Source: Gordius sp. MW1 (taxonomy: Eukaryota; Nematomorpha; Gordioida; Gordea; Gordiidae). From it: DNA of 64,000 bases. Below, in pieces: positions 9,547-21,100 of this stretch. Location of the stretch: the NCBI GenBank assembly GCA_964036665.1, contig OZ038532.1:9052001-9116000 (forward strand), given 5' to 3'. A model generated the notes under the pieces. The model was not told the origin of the DNA and made no database searches. It saw only the letters and a program-made list of their open reading frames with translations. Within the stretch, counting starts at the first letter, position 1. Each line of letters begins with the position of its first letter. Position numbers and translations under genes: made by a program.

Positions 9547-11398
9547 TAGTGATGCGGGAAAACCGAGAAAATTTTAGGTCTCGTCTCGTCTGACGAGAAT
9601 TTGAAAAACAGACCCGATATCGAGACGAGAATTTTGATGCCGAGACGAGACGAGATTTTTTCGGCAAAATCTCGAATTTTTATTGATCATTAGATTTTAG
9701 TAAATTATTGTGTATTTTAATAGGCCTGATTTACATTTAAGGTATTAAATATAAATCAATACGATATGAATATATTTTATATTAAAATAACACCTAAGAT
9801 ATTTTCGCAAAAATTTTAAAAAATTGGCAATTTCAGTTCATTTACCTAAGTATGGATGGCACTTGGGGTATGTGAATAATTTAATAATATATTTCTCACT
9901 TATATGCATCATTAGAATTATTGAATGTTACAAAATTTTAGACTTAGAATGAGTTCTGATGGAGTAGTAAATATTACTAAAGCAAATTTGAACTTAACAG
10001 TTTCTCATCCTACTTGATGCAGTAATTATAAATTGGTGGTGGTCAATTAGTTTGAATAATCATACAAGTTGCTAAGGTGGCTCGAACATTTTTGGGTACC
10101 TAATGTCATTTGTGCCTGCCTAACGATTTTAAAAGTCAAACTGAGTATTCAATGACACCTTTATACATTAAATCATGAGTTTTCTAGAAGTTTTATGCCT
10201 CAACTAATAATATACCTAGCAAATTTTTGAACCTTAAGAAGACATTATGTGAATACATTGTTTTTTTATATGCATTACTTTAATTTCTATAACTGTGGCA
10301 ATTTTGCAATATAAAATAAATACACAACTTATACTGTACGTTGTGGCAATTTTGCAATATAAAATAAATACACAACTTATACTGTACTAGATAAATAACT
10401 ATTTAATGGCAAAGTAAGTTCGAATTGGAAGGTAATTATTTAAACAAATTTGATTATAATGATTTTTGTCCTAAAATAAAATACGTGCACTAAGTTTAAA
10501 ACTTTATCTTTTTGATCCTATAATAAAGCTTTTATTGATGTTTTTACAACGTTTTAATTTATGCAACAAGTTATCAATTTTGTAAATAATAATATTACCA
10601 TAAAAGTCACTCGCACTTTGTGGCTTATAACGCTATAGTAAACCTTTAAAAATCTTTATGGGTTATAATTTATGATGGCAATATCAATGTCCTAAAGCAT
10701 TTGCCTTAAATATGTTAAGGTCAACTTTGAGGTTTTAGCCAGTGTTAATGTTGGGTCTCAATTTGCCTAATTATGTAACTAAGTCAAATATAGGTGAACT
10801 TATAAATTTCGTCTGTTTAAATTTAACAGACACAGTGAATTTGAAACAAATGTTATAATTTGCTAGAACTATAAAATTTAACAAGGTCTTATCAGTTAGT
10901 ATTTATTATATAAAAGTTTAAGCTCCAAAACACTCACAAGAGTAATGGTTTAAACCGTTAATTTAAAAATTGTCAATAAACAGCATTATTCACTTCTAAA
11001 TTTAATGCAAGTTATGCCATTTTATATATTAAACAAAAAGCGATCCTTTCGTACTATACTTCAAATTTATTTATAATTTTTTAATTTGCACTCCATAGAA
11101 AATGTTATCTATTGTCAGAGATGTCGTGTCGCGCTATATCATTAAAAAGTTTGTGTATTAAGTTTTTTTAAATATAAATACTACTGGATTTTTGTAACAC
11201 CAAGTTAATAATTTTAATAAAACAGGAGAAATTTTTATTTTGTACAAATTTTTCTTAAATGTCAAGACGAGACGAGAATTCTAGCCGAGACCGAGATTTT
11301 TCTAGACCGAGACGAGACGAGCGAGATTTTTATAATCGCTCCCGAGACGAGACGAGAATTTGCTTTCGAGACCGAGTAGAGACGAGATCGAAACTCTA
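9547..11398. mobile_element. Non-autonomous hAT element, long copy, with perfect 8-bp target duplication
   Basis: GCTAAGTT flanks the element on both sides (9539-9546 and 11399-11406). Ends are TAGTGATGCGGG and, in reverse complement, TAGAGTTTCGATCTCG. Inside each end lie clusters of GAGAC/GTCTC (9580-9660 and 11262-11390) facing each other. The 1852-bp element has no transposase frame. A 47-bp unit is tandemly duplicated at about 10295-10386. A shorter relative is at 33175-34318. The 8-bp duplication and the TAGTG-type ends indicate the hAT superfamily. Confidence 0.85.
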
Positions 11399-11406
11399 GC
11401 TAAGTT

Positions 11407-11720
11407 GTATGATTTTGAACTTAAGAAACCTCGATATGCAAAGAAAATAAACGGTTTTTGGACAAGAAACAAGTTTTGGCAAATTTCCAAATAAGATATC
11501 CTCCGAATTCTTTGATTGTCTTGCCAGAAACGCGAATGAAAATAAATTATAGAAGGGTTTCGTCCAAAGAATCCCTTGGACGCCCTATCAAATTATAAAA
11601 TATTGTAATCTTTGCCCAACATCACAACTCTTCTTTACCTATTAGCTCTTATATAAGAAATACTATGTCAATAAATAGATTAAATGGTATGGCCCTTTTT
11701 TATAGAATTTTTATTTCAAC
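11407..11720 (+). pseudogene. hAT transposase C-terminal remnant
   Basis: Downstream of the inserted element the interrupted frame resumes (LYDFELKKPRYAKKINGFW, stop near 11490). At about 11654-11700, in another frame, SYIRNTMSINRLNGMAL matches the C-terminal dimerisation (hATC) segment of hAT transposases, usually of the form YLRNTMGQDRLNGLAL. Sequence between these traces is broken by stops. It is an inactive copy. Confidence 0.6.
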
Positions 11721-11815
11721 ATTAAAATTAAAGAAAAAAGTAATTATAAAATAATTTTATATTTTCTTTTTCCCAGCGATAATATCTCAAGAACTTCATC
11801 TGGAGTGGGAGCTAG

Positions 11816-11905
11816 GATGGCGGTATAGGGAAATTTTCCGGGAAAATTGGGAAATTCCCACGGGAAATTTCCTTGGGAAATTTAAAATTTCCCTATAATT
11901 TTCCT
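11816..11905. repeat. GGGAAATTT-rich repeat cluster
   Basis: Repeated GGGAAATT/AATTTCCC words (GGGAAATTTTCCGGG, GGGAAATTCCC, GGGAAATTTCC) form overlapping inverted repeats. Such clusters often mark subterminal transposase-binding regions of hAT elements. A decayed hAT gene follows at 12611. The link is inference. Confidence 0.4.
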
Positions 11906-12108
11906 GTTAGCTGATATATCATTTATCATGTTTTTCAAATGTGATTCTAATCATATGGATCCTTTATAATAATATATTCAATTAAGTAATTTCATTTACA
12001 TATCATGTTTCGTTAATAATTAATATAGGTATATATTGAAAATAAAACAACTTATAAAGAAAGGTCTATTCTATTCTATATAGCTAAAATACAAACTTCA
12101 TCAAAGGT

Positions 12109-12590
12109 GAGTTTACAAAATATCTACTAATATCTTACTAATGTTTATAGTTAAAAAAACAAACATCATTATTGTTAAAAAAACAAACATCTCAAAAAAG
12201 TAAATATACAAATTGTCTACTATTATCTTACTAAGGTTTATAATTAAAAAACAATCATCTTGAAAATATCAAATAGCCTACTAAAAGTATAGCTTTTAAA
12301 AAAACAAACATCTAAAAAAGTTAATTTTACAAAAACTTTACTATTATTTTTATATAAGTATTTAGTTAAAAAAACAAACAAGTAAATTTACAAAATATCT
12401 ACTATTATCTTACTAAGGTTTATAATTAAAAAACAAACATCTATAAAATATCAAATAGCCTACTAAAAGTATAGTCGTTGAAAAAACAAACATCTCAAAA
12501 AGGTAATTTTACAAAAACTTTACTATTATCTTTATAAAAGTATTTAGTTAAAAAAACAAACATCTCATAAAGGTAAATTTACAACATTTT
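12109..12590. repeat. AT-rich tandem repeat upstream of a hAT gene
   Basis: Imperfect units carry AAAAAAACAAACATCTCAAAAA, then TTTACAAAA and CTACTATTATCTTACTAAGGTTTA. They recur about every 60 bp with a higher-order period near 180 bp. The array lies directly before the BED-finger frame at 12611. No coding signal. Confidence 0.6.
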
Positions 12591-12610
12591 TAGTAATATT
12601 TTTAAGAACT

Positions 12611-13245
12611 ATGCCAAAAAAGCACTCTGACATATGGACACACTTTTTAAAAATTATTGCCCCAAATAAAAGATGCATTGTGATTTGTAAATATGGTAAT
12701 ATAAAATATAATTTCCCTAATTCAACCAAAATGTCTGTACATATATCAAAATGCACAAAATACAACAATTTAGAACAGTATGTCTCTTCAGAAACAACAG
12801 AATATATTTCAAGTTTTGTAACTGTAAGCACAGATAATACTAGCTTGAAAGATGACAAAACAATACCTTTATCAACTAACAGCACTACCAAATTTTTTGA
12901 TAAGATAGCTCCAGATGATCAAAAAAAATTGGATGAATCACTATCTTTAGCATTATATATGTCCAACTGCCCTTTAAAATGTTGGACAAAATTTATTAAA
13001 GAATTTTTTTTAACTATTAGGGCCATCTTTCAAAATCCCATCAAGATTAATAATCAGTACGACTTTATTAAATCATTATTATGAAAAGTTAGTTAACTTG
13101 TCACTATGAAGTTGGCTCAATCATAAGACACAATTTACACCTTATCAATCGAATAAACACACCGGAACCGGATTATAATGCAATATCATCTTCGAATTTC
13201 ATAGATGAAGATTTAGATGAAATTACAGCAGATAATGAATAATTT
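12611..13245 (+). pseudogene. hAT transposase, BED-finger N-terminus joined to a C-terminal stub
   Basis: The open frame 12611-13084 (157 codons) starts at ATG. It has DIWTHFLKI, then CKYG, then HISKC, matching a BED zinc finger with the second cysteine replaced. FFDKIAPDDQKKLDESLSLA and FIKEFFLTIRAIFQNP follow, as in hAT transposases just before the catalytic domain. After the stop, a short acidic tail (DEDLDEITADNE, ending about 13242) looks like the C-terminus of such proteins. The catalytic and dimerisation parts are gone, so this is an internally deleted element. Confidence 0.65.
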
Positions 13246-13394
13246 TAATCTGTTTATATATATACATAAATAACATAAACTTTTTAGATTCACTTGTTAT
13301 ATAATCTAATCCCTTTTTTTGTATTTTAAAGCTTTTTTAAATCCTTAACGTATAGTCATATTTAATGGTATACAAAAACTTACATACACAACGA

Positions 13395-13690
13395 AAAAAA
13401 AATATAAAAACGCGCTATAACTAAACGGATGGCATTGATCCGTGTATAGAAATCGTGTTGGATTAAACGATTTCCATTGTGATCTTTTGCCTGATAAAAA
13501 AGTACTCTTTCAAATCTAAAGAGACGCTGGAGATCGCTTTTCCAATTTGTTTCAGGAAAGCTAGAGCTTCAACGCCAAAATTTCCAATTGTGGTTGCCAT
13601 TACGGGAATGAATATTGTGTCCGCGAGGGAAGAATATTTGGCTGTCTTCCTATTCTTAATTTTTGAGACTCTATACGTGCTTAAATTTTA
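13395..13690 (-). pseudogene. C-terminal fragment of a retroelement polymerase protein
   Basis: On the minus strand ATIGNFGVEALAFLKQIG and DLKEYFFIRQKITMEI resemble the C-terminal tail of the reverse-transcriptase family seen at 52690-53230 and 59865-61250. In that family a segment of the type 'ETLG..G.EA..FL..IG' is followed by 'RLS.AIQRGN'. The same block recurs at 50705-50950 and, shortened, at 40718-40805. The plus-strand frame at 13479 is the antisense shadow. Confidence 0.5.
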
Positions 13691-14310
13691 AACCTCAACC
13701 CGATTTGACGTGAAACAAAATAAAACTTGACTTAACCTGAAAAGTAAAATTCGGTGCTAAATTAAATCAATAAATTAAATAATAAGATTCGACAAAAAAA
13801 TCAACCGGCAAACTGTTTGCAGATTCTAGTAGAGTTTTTCTTGTGAACACAAATATATTTTTAATTTTTCCCTTCACGTCAATTTTTTAAATATTCGGTG
13901 TCAAAGTTGGCAAAAACAGTGATTTTAACGTTTTAAATACGTCAGTAACTTGCGATCGTAATTTTTTTTATAGATTTGATTCTAAGAAAAAGGGGAGAGG
14001 ATTATATTTATAAATTTCTTTTATCCTAACACATTTACTTTTCAAATTATATACAAAATTAACAATATTTATATTTTTATATTGACAAATTGCCCTAGAC
14101 TTGAAGTCGTCCTCCCTTCCTAATAAACTAGGAATTAAATGCGTGTTGCTCTTTATCTACTCTACTACTACCACTACACTACCACTGCATGGTTGTGAGC
14201 TAGCGAAGTACAATCTTATCTTATTCACCCCTTATCCATATTCCTATGCAAAATATTTTATTATTTTAATTTTTATAATTATGGGTAAAAAATTAAATTA
14301 TAAGCCTAAA

Positions 14311-14466
14311 CATGGGCGTAGCCGGTTTTGGATTGGGGGGGGGGGGTGGCAAATGTTTAAAAGTTCAAATAGAGAGGGGCAAAACCAAAACTTTTTTAAT
14401 TTTAATTGCATTGAAAATTTTTATTTTGTCATTTGGGGGGGGGCCCCTCCCCCGGCTACGCCCATG
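14311..14466. mobile_element. Non-autonomous hAT MITE (CATGGGCGTAGCC family)
   Basis: The 156-bp element has 15-bp inverted ends CATGGGCGTAGCCGG / CCGGCTACGCCCATG and G-runs inside. AGCCTAAA is duplicated perfectly on both sides (14303-14310 and 14467-14474). Eight-base duplications point to hAT-type transposition. Relatives lie at 22696-22870, 38934-39099, 40500-41132 and 56553-56732. The 138-codon frame across it is not a gene. Confidence 0.85.
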
Positions 14467-15001
14467 AGCCTAAATACAATTTGTTTTCCCCTCTTGAACC
14501 ATTTTTGGCAATATTAATTTTTTTGACCCCCCCCCCCCCGCAAGTACGTTAATTTCGTCTGTATCTTAAATTTTTTTTAATTATATTTATTATAAATCAT
14601 TAAATGTAATAGCTGTTTCGATATGATTAAATGGCTTTTAAATAATTTGCTGACTTATAATTTTATTCCAATTGTTCTCATGCTTTTACTGAATGATCAT
14701 CCTATAAAATAGCGTTAAAGTTTATTAAAAGACAAACCCGAAACTTTTTTCATCCAAACCAAAGCCGATTCAAAAGCCTTTCCACCGTACCTCATTGCAA
14801 ATTAATTAACCCGGTCAATAGGGTTCCCTTGGCCTATCTTTAAAAATAGAAGTGAAATTAGGGTAGGCAAATTAGCACCATTAAATTTGTTATCTAATTG
14901 GTATGAGTTTGAAAAGATTGTTCTAGAAATAGACAAATTAATTATTTAGGTCTCTGTGAGACTGTTACCTTAGGTCGCGCCACAATTTTAAAAGTTACAA
15001 A

Positions 15002-15196
15002 ATGTCTAAAATTCGCAAATTAGATGAAAACGTTATTAATAAAATTGCAGCTGGGGAAATAATACATAGACCTCATAATGCGCTTAAGGAAATAATTGAA
15101 AATAGCATTGATGCTATGTCAACTGTGATTCAAATCATTGTTAAAGATGGTGGGATGAAATTGCTGCAAATTCAAGATAATGGTATTGGCATTGAT
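15002..15196 (+). CDS. MLH1: MLH1 exon 1
   Basis: 65 codons, from [19 protein letters not shown] to QDNGIGID. Donor GTAAGT, phase 0. It carries the ATPase motif I residues E30 and N34. Confidence 0.93.
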
Positions 15197-18100
15197 GTAA
15201 GTTGAATTTAAAATTTGGCTAACTTTTTCAGAAAAGTGATTTAGATATAATTTGTGAGCGCTTCACTACTAGCAAAATAATAAATTATGAGGACTTAAAT
15301 TCTATTCAAACATATGGATTTCGTGGAGAGGCATTGGCTAGTATCAGCCAAGTTTCTCATGTGACAATTAGTACAAAAACTGCCACCAGCAATTGTGCAT
15401 ACAAGTTTATCTTAGGAATTAGATAATTTTTTAGCTAGTGTGATCAGTTAATTAATTCATCATTTTTGTTAAATTTAAACTTGAGATAACTTTTTATGAG
15501 AAAATATCAATTCTGATAATGATATAATTTATATAACCCATTTTTCAATTAAAATAAATGTCATATTTGGCTTAGATGTTCATATATTGATGGCAAACCT
15601 CGTTCATCTCCCCAGCCTTGTGCGGGAAATCAAGGGACTCAAATAACTATTGAAAACCTTTTTTATAACCTTCCAACACGTAGAAAAGCATTAGGCCAGC
15701 CATCTCAAGAATACTCAAAGATATGTGATGTTGTTATGAAGTAATATGAATCAGTGTAAATAATATCAATTTTATAAACAAACTTTAAATCTTAAGGTCA
15801 AATATATTGAATATATTTTATATAATGATAATGAGGATTTTATCTTACTACCGGGAAAATGCAATTAAAGGGAATCATATCTTAAATAAAAAATTACGTT
15901 AGTTATCTAATTTATATTTTTACAACTAAATTGTTTTAAGTTAATATTTTAATGAATTAGTTTATGTTTATTTGATATTTTGTGATATATGTTCATATTT
16001 AATTATTTTTTCAAGTTAAGAACTGTTTAATTGCAAACTTATTCAATTTAATGGAATCTAAAAATGTCAAGTTTTATTTAGTTTATACTTTTTAATTTAA
16101 AAAACAGCTTAAATGACTAAATTCTTACCATTACCCTGCCAAATGGCTTTCATCTGTCCCAAACTCAATATTTAGACTAAATTTGTCTAAATAGACCCAA
16201 ACCATAAATTTTTTGTTCTTAGCTTGTCTGACATCCATTTATTCCAAATTTAATACAAACTAAAAAATTTAAAATTATTTTGCTTTATGTTTTTTTAACT
16301 TCTAACATTGTAAATTAATAAGACTTGACTTAAATGGGTACGAGTTCAAGTGATTTTGGAAAAGAAATGGCACACAGGAATTGATTATTATTATTCTATT
16401 TTCGAATAAGATGATTATGAATTTATATATTTGTTCATTCCAATTCTTAATTTCCAATTCTAAAACAAGATTATGAACTCTATGTATTTGTTCAGGATGG
16501 GATTTAAGATATGAAGAATAGGAATAAATATTTGGGCGAATTGAAAGGAAAGATAGAGAGATATATCGGGCCGTAAAAGGATAAACTATTTTGGGCCGTA
16601 AAGGGATTTTCATATCTTTAAAAAAGAATATAATATGTGAATAAAAATGATTGAATGAAGGGGAATTATCAGGCTTGAATTGGGGGAAATATTGGGCCGT
16701 AAAAGATAAACTATATTGGGCCGTAAAGGGATAAACCTTGTCCCCCCCCCAAAGGGGGACTCACATTTAATCCTTTCTTTAAGTCCTTTATATATTTTAT
16801 TTATCTCCAAGAATAAATTAATGATATCAATATTATCAATACGATCACACGCGTATATTTAAATTACTGATGCGTGTTCATGTTATAAACAATCAAATGG
16901 GGAGAAATAAATAAGTATAAGCGCGTCGGGGGGAGGGGGGTAAAGTAACACACGTATTGAAATTAAATAGAAAGTAAAAGTATTACTATGAACTTAAGGT
17001 TACAGGAAAAGGGGTTACTCAGTCGTATAAGATATAAGATCAAAAGATCCGACAATGTTAAGAAATCTAACAATAAATGTTGTAATTAATTGAATGAAAT
17101 ACACTGTTTTACGAGGGGTGGGAAATGGGGAATTTACCTATCAAACAATACGATACCTATTATTATATTTTCGAATAAGATGATTATGAATTTATATATT
17201 TGTTCATTCCAATTCTTAATTTCCAATTCTAAAACAAGATTATGAACTCTATGTATTTGTTCAGGATGGGATTTAAGATATGAAGAATAGGAATAAAATT
17301 TGGGCGGATTGAAAGGAAAGATAGAGAGAGAGTGGAGATATATCGGGCCGTAAAAGGATAAACTATATTGGGCCGTAAAGGGATTTTCATATCTTTAAAA
17401 AAGAATATAATATGTGAATAAAAATGATTGAATGAAGGGGAATTATCAGGCTTGAATTGGGGGAAATATTGGGCCGTAAAAGATAAACTATATTGGGCCG
17501 TAAAGGGATAAACCTTGTCCCCCCCCCAAAGGGGGACTCACATTTAATTCTTTCTTTAAGTCCTTTATATATTTTATTTATCTCCAAGAATAAATTAATG
17601 ATATCAATATTATCAATACGATCACTCGCGTATATTAAAAATTACTGATGCGTGTTCATGTTATAAACAATCAAATATGGGGAGAAATAAATAAGTATAA
17701 GCGCGTCGGGGGGAGGGGGGTAAAGTAACACACGTATTGAAATTAAATAGAAAGTAAAAGTATTACTATGAACTTAAGGTTACAGGAAAAGGGGTTACTC
17801 AGTCGTATAAGATATAAGATCAAAAGATCCGACAATGTTAAGAAATCTAACAATAAATGTTGTAATTGATCGAATGAAATACACTGTTTTACGAGGGGTT
17901 GGGTGAAATGGGGAATCCACGTATCAAGGGAAACGATAATTATGTATGACAAAAGGAAGGAAATTATTTTTAATCTCCACTAACCTTTCCCAATTTGTGT
18001 AAAATTTAAGTTCGCCATGCTAGCTACGCTATTGTGCAGCAATTAATTGATATTGGGTCAACAGGACAATTTTTTCTCTTGATTTTACAATAATTTGATA

Positions 18101-21100
18101 TCAAAATTGTTTAAAGCGATCTTTGTGTTAAAAACAAAATAATTATTTAAAAAAGTGTGTTTTTGCTGTATAAGTTTATTGATCTTATATATAAAAATAA
18201 ATACATTTTAAAGGTACGCCATTCACAATTCTCACGTGTCATTCGCTTTGAAAAAAGGTGGGAGTCAGGGTGCAGATGTGAAAACTAGTGGCACCGGCCA
18301 TACTCAACAACTCATCCAATCCTTGTACGGTGCTGCTCTGTGTAAAAATTTGGTTGAAGTAAAATTGTTATACCTCAAAATTTGCAGATATATTTATAAA
18401 CGTATACTTTCAAGTTTTTATGATGCTGTAAATATACTAAATTAATTTAAAAGTGGCGATAATAACAATCCATAAATGTTAAAAAACGCAAATTTAATTA
18501 AAGATGTGAATGACTATCAACAAAGAGCGTATACTACTTTGCGAATTAAGATGTTTTAATTTTATACTAACTTTATTCGATATTTATTTTGGTCCTAAAC
18601 AATAAAGCTAGCAGAGAGAACCCCAGAACGAATAGTCTACAGGCCGGGCCGGGCATCTGTCACAAATTTTGATTTTTGCGCGAGCCCGGGCAGGCATCAT
18701 AACATGCGGGCAACTCGGGCTAAATGATATTTTTTACATTGTGGATTATTTTCGTGAATTATTTTATCCTCTTATTTGTTTGTATTATATTTATTAATCG
18801 TAGCTTTTATCAAAAAAAAATCGACAATCAAATTTAAAATTTATAAAAATTTAACTAAATTACAACTAAATTTTTTATTGTTACATGCTAAAATATAATA
18901 TTAAATTAATGATCTGGCATCGAGCCATGGATTGAGATTGTATTGGATTTTACAATTTTCATGGTGAAGTTCTCCCAGAAGAATTCTTTGGGATCGTTTG
19001 TAATGGAGGTAATATATTTTGATAATTGTTTGAGGAATTGGCTGCCCTCGTGACCTTACCTAGGGTCGAGGCCACTACTGGGACAAAAATGATATTGCTA
19101 AGGTATTTGTATTTTTCCACTTTCTTTCTCTCCGTTGAAGAGATGAGGTCGGGAAATCAAAGATCATCAATTGGCACCGGGCAGTTTGTGCAGCTGTAAT
19201 GTTACGGGCATCGCCTGGCGGCCAATGTGTTATAAAATCGGGGCGGGGCAGAAATTTTTTAGCCGATTTGATGGACTTTGAATTTTGCACCCACTCTTAA
19301 ATAATTTTTTAATTAATTTTTGTCGTTTTCAAATGAATGGTTAGGTAATAGACGAAGATAGAAGCCTCGGTTACAGTGTACGTTGCCTATTGACAAACCC
19401 CAAAACAAGAACTCAAGCCGAATGCAAGAATCAGGGTAAAACAATTCCCTTTCTCCTCTTCATAAATCATCGCCTCGTTGATTGTCAACCGATCCGAAGG
19501 TTGTGCGACAGCATATACGGAGAAACGATAAGCGATAACGTGAAGGGGGGACGGGCTACCAATTATTTCGCTTACTTAGATCTCAGGGTACATATTAATT
19601 CCGTTTCTTTTTAACGTAATTCTTAAATATAACGCAGGAATATTAATATTGAATTCAGATCTCTCGGATTATTTTTCAAATTTGCACTTAAATATTATAA
19701 ATGAAGAAATAAATTGGGATACATGTATAAATCTCCCTTCCGAGACAATATAAAATTATGCTTAAATGTTTTCGTCCTTGCAACGCCACCTATAATATGT
19801 TTGTAAATTGGTAATATTGTTATGAATATTAATTAAAATAATACATATGTTGGTTATATTATAACTTATAAGGTAGCTAGTGTAAAAACTGCTGGGTTTT
19901 GTTAAAAAACCTTTGAGTTGCTTGTGTTTAATCGACTAAAGGTCGACCAAACAAAATCCAGCCGTTTTTTACAAAGTACACTCTTTTCGAGGGCAAAATT
20001 TGTTTAAATAAGTACTTTATTACCACACCGAGGTGCATATTTACAAAATGCAGTCTATTATTATAAGTGTAAAAAATGCTTTTAGTTTGAACTTTTTTTC
20101 ACTCTATTACTACCATTATATCATGCTAAAAATAGTGATACACTTACTAGTTTTTGGAAGATATTACCAAACAAAATAACTTGGCGAGAAAGCCTATTTG
20201 CTATTAAAATTTTGTTTAGTTAAAAAATTTGGGATATTTGTAAAATTTTGTTAGTAAATCTTGATATTCATCAATGTTTAAATTCGTTAGTTGGTATTTA
20301 ACCCATTACCGCCCGCCGTACACGCTTGTGTACACCTCTTCGGAGCGTCATTTCGTGTATTCTTTCCATGATAATTATGAAAATAATTGCTTATTTTAAA
20401 ACTATACGATAGTAATGAACTGTAAAAAATAAAATTTGAAAATAAGGCTTAGATAAATGTAATTGGTTTATCGTCGTAATATGGATTTGTAACACAATTA
20501 ATTAGGTAAGATATTATTATCGTTTTTTATTATAAATAAAAAAATATTTTAACTTTTTTGTTGTTGTTATGTATATATAGACCCTACTATTACGTGATGT
20601 ACTATTAGTATGACAATATTATTTAACTACGGTGTGCTGGGTTATATTTTATTGCCCTGTACACAAGCGTGTACAATGGGCACCTGACGTCAATAATTGT
20701 TTAGTTTGTATTGTTGTAAATTGCGCTCATATATACTTTGGCATAACAGTGACTCACGGATTTGCGTATTTTCAACGGAAGTAAACCAGTTTCAGTTCGC
20801 TTTTGCTCCTTGCAAATCGCACGTGTTGAAATTATAGAGAATTTTGAGTTTAAAAAGATCCCAATGGCGACCCGTCTCGCTTTCACAAAAAACAATAGCT
20901 ATAAAAGATTAAAAGAAGCCCTTGAATCGATAATGTCCGATGATAACGAAGATATCGAATACGATGTAGTAATAGTGCCATCAAACCCTGATGTTCTGAG
21001 TGACGAAGAAGGGAATGATGATGATTTGATATCCTCGACTTTTCCAAAAGATGTTCTTGGTACAATTGAAGTAAATCCACGTCATCCCGAGACATAAAAA

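Noticed and set aside
12109-12590. CRISPR-like spaced repeats
   Set aside because: Units are imperfect, AT-rich and contiguous, with no unique spacers; the DNA is eukaryotic.
14101-14517. 138-codon frame
   Set aside because: It runs straight through a MITE with a perfect target duplication, so the frame was created by the insertion.
16302-17587. Duplicate 66-codon and 103-codon minus frames
   Set aside because: They lie in the 777-bp tandem repeat; identity reflects the duplication, not coding constraint.
18935-19012. Candidate extra MLH1 exon (ends GGAG/GTAATA)
   Set aside because: Including it does not match the family between exons 4 and 5, and phase already closes without it.
19000-19300. 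Less AT-rich stretch with possible coding trace [17 protein letters not shown]
   Set aside because: In MLH1 intron 4, broken by stops and not matching MutL; no family recognised.
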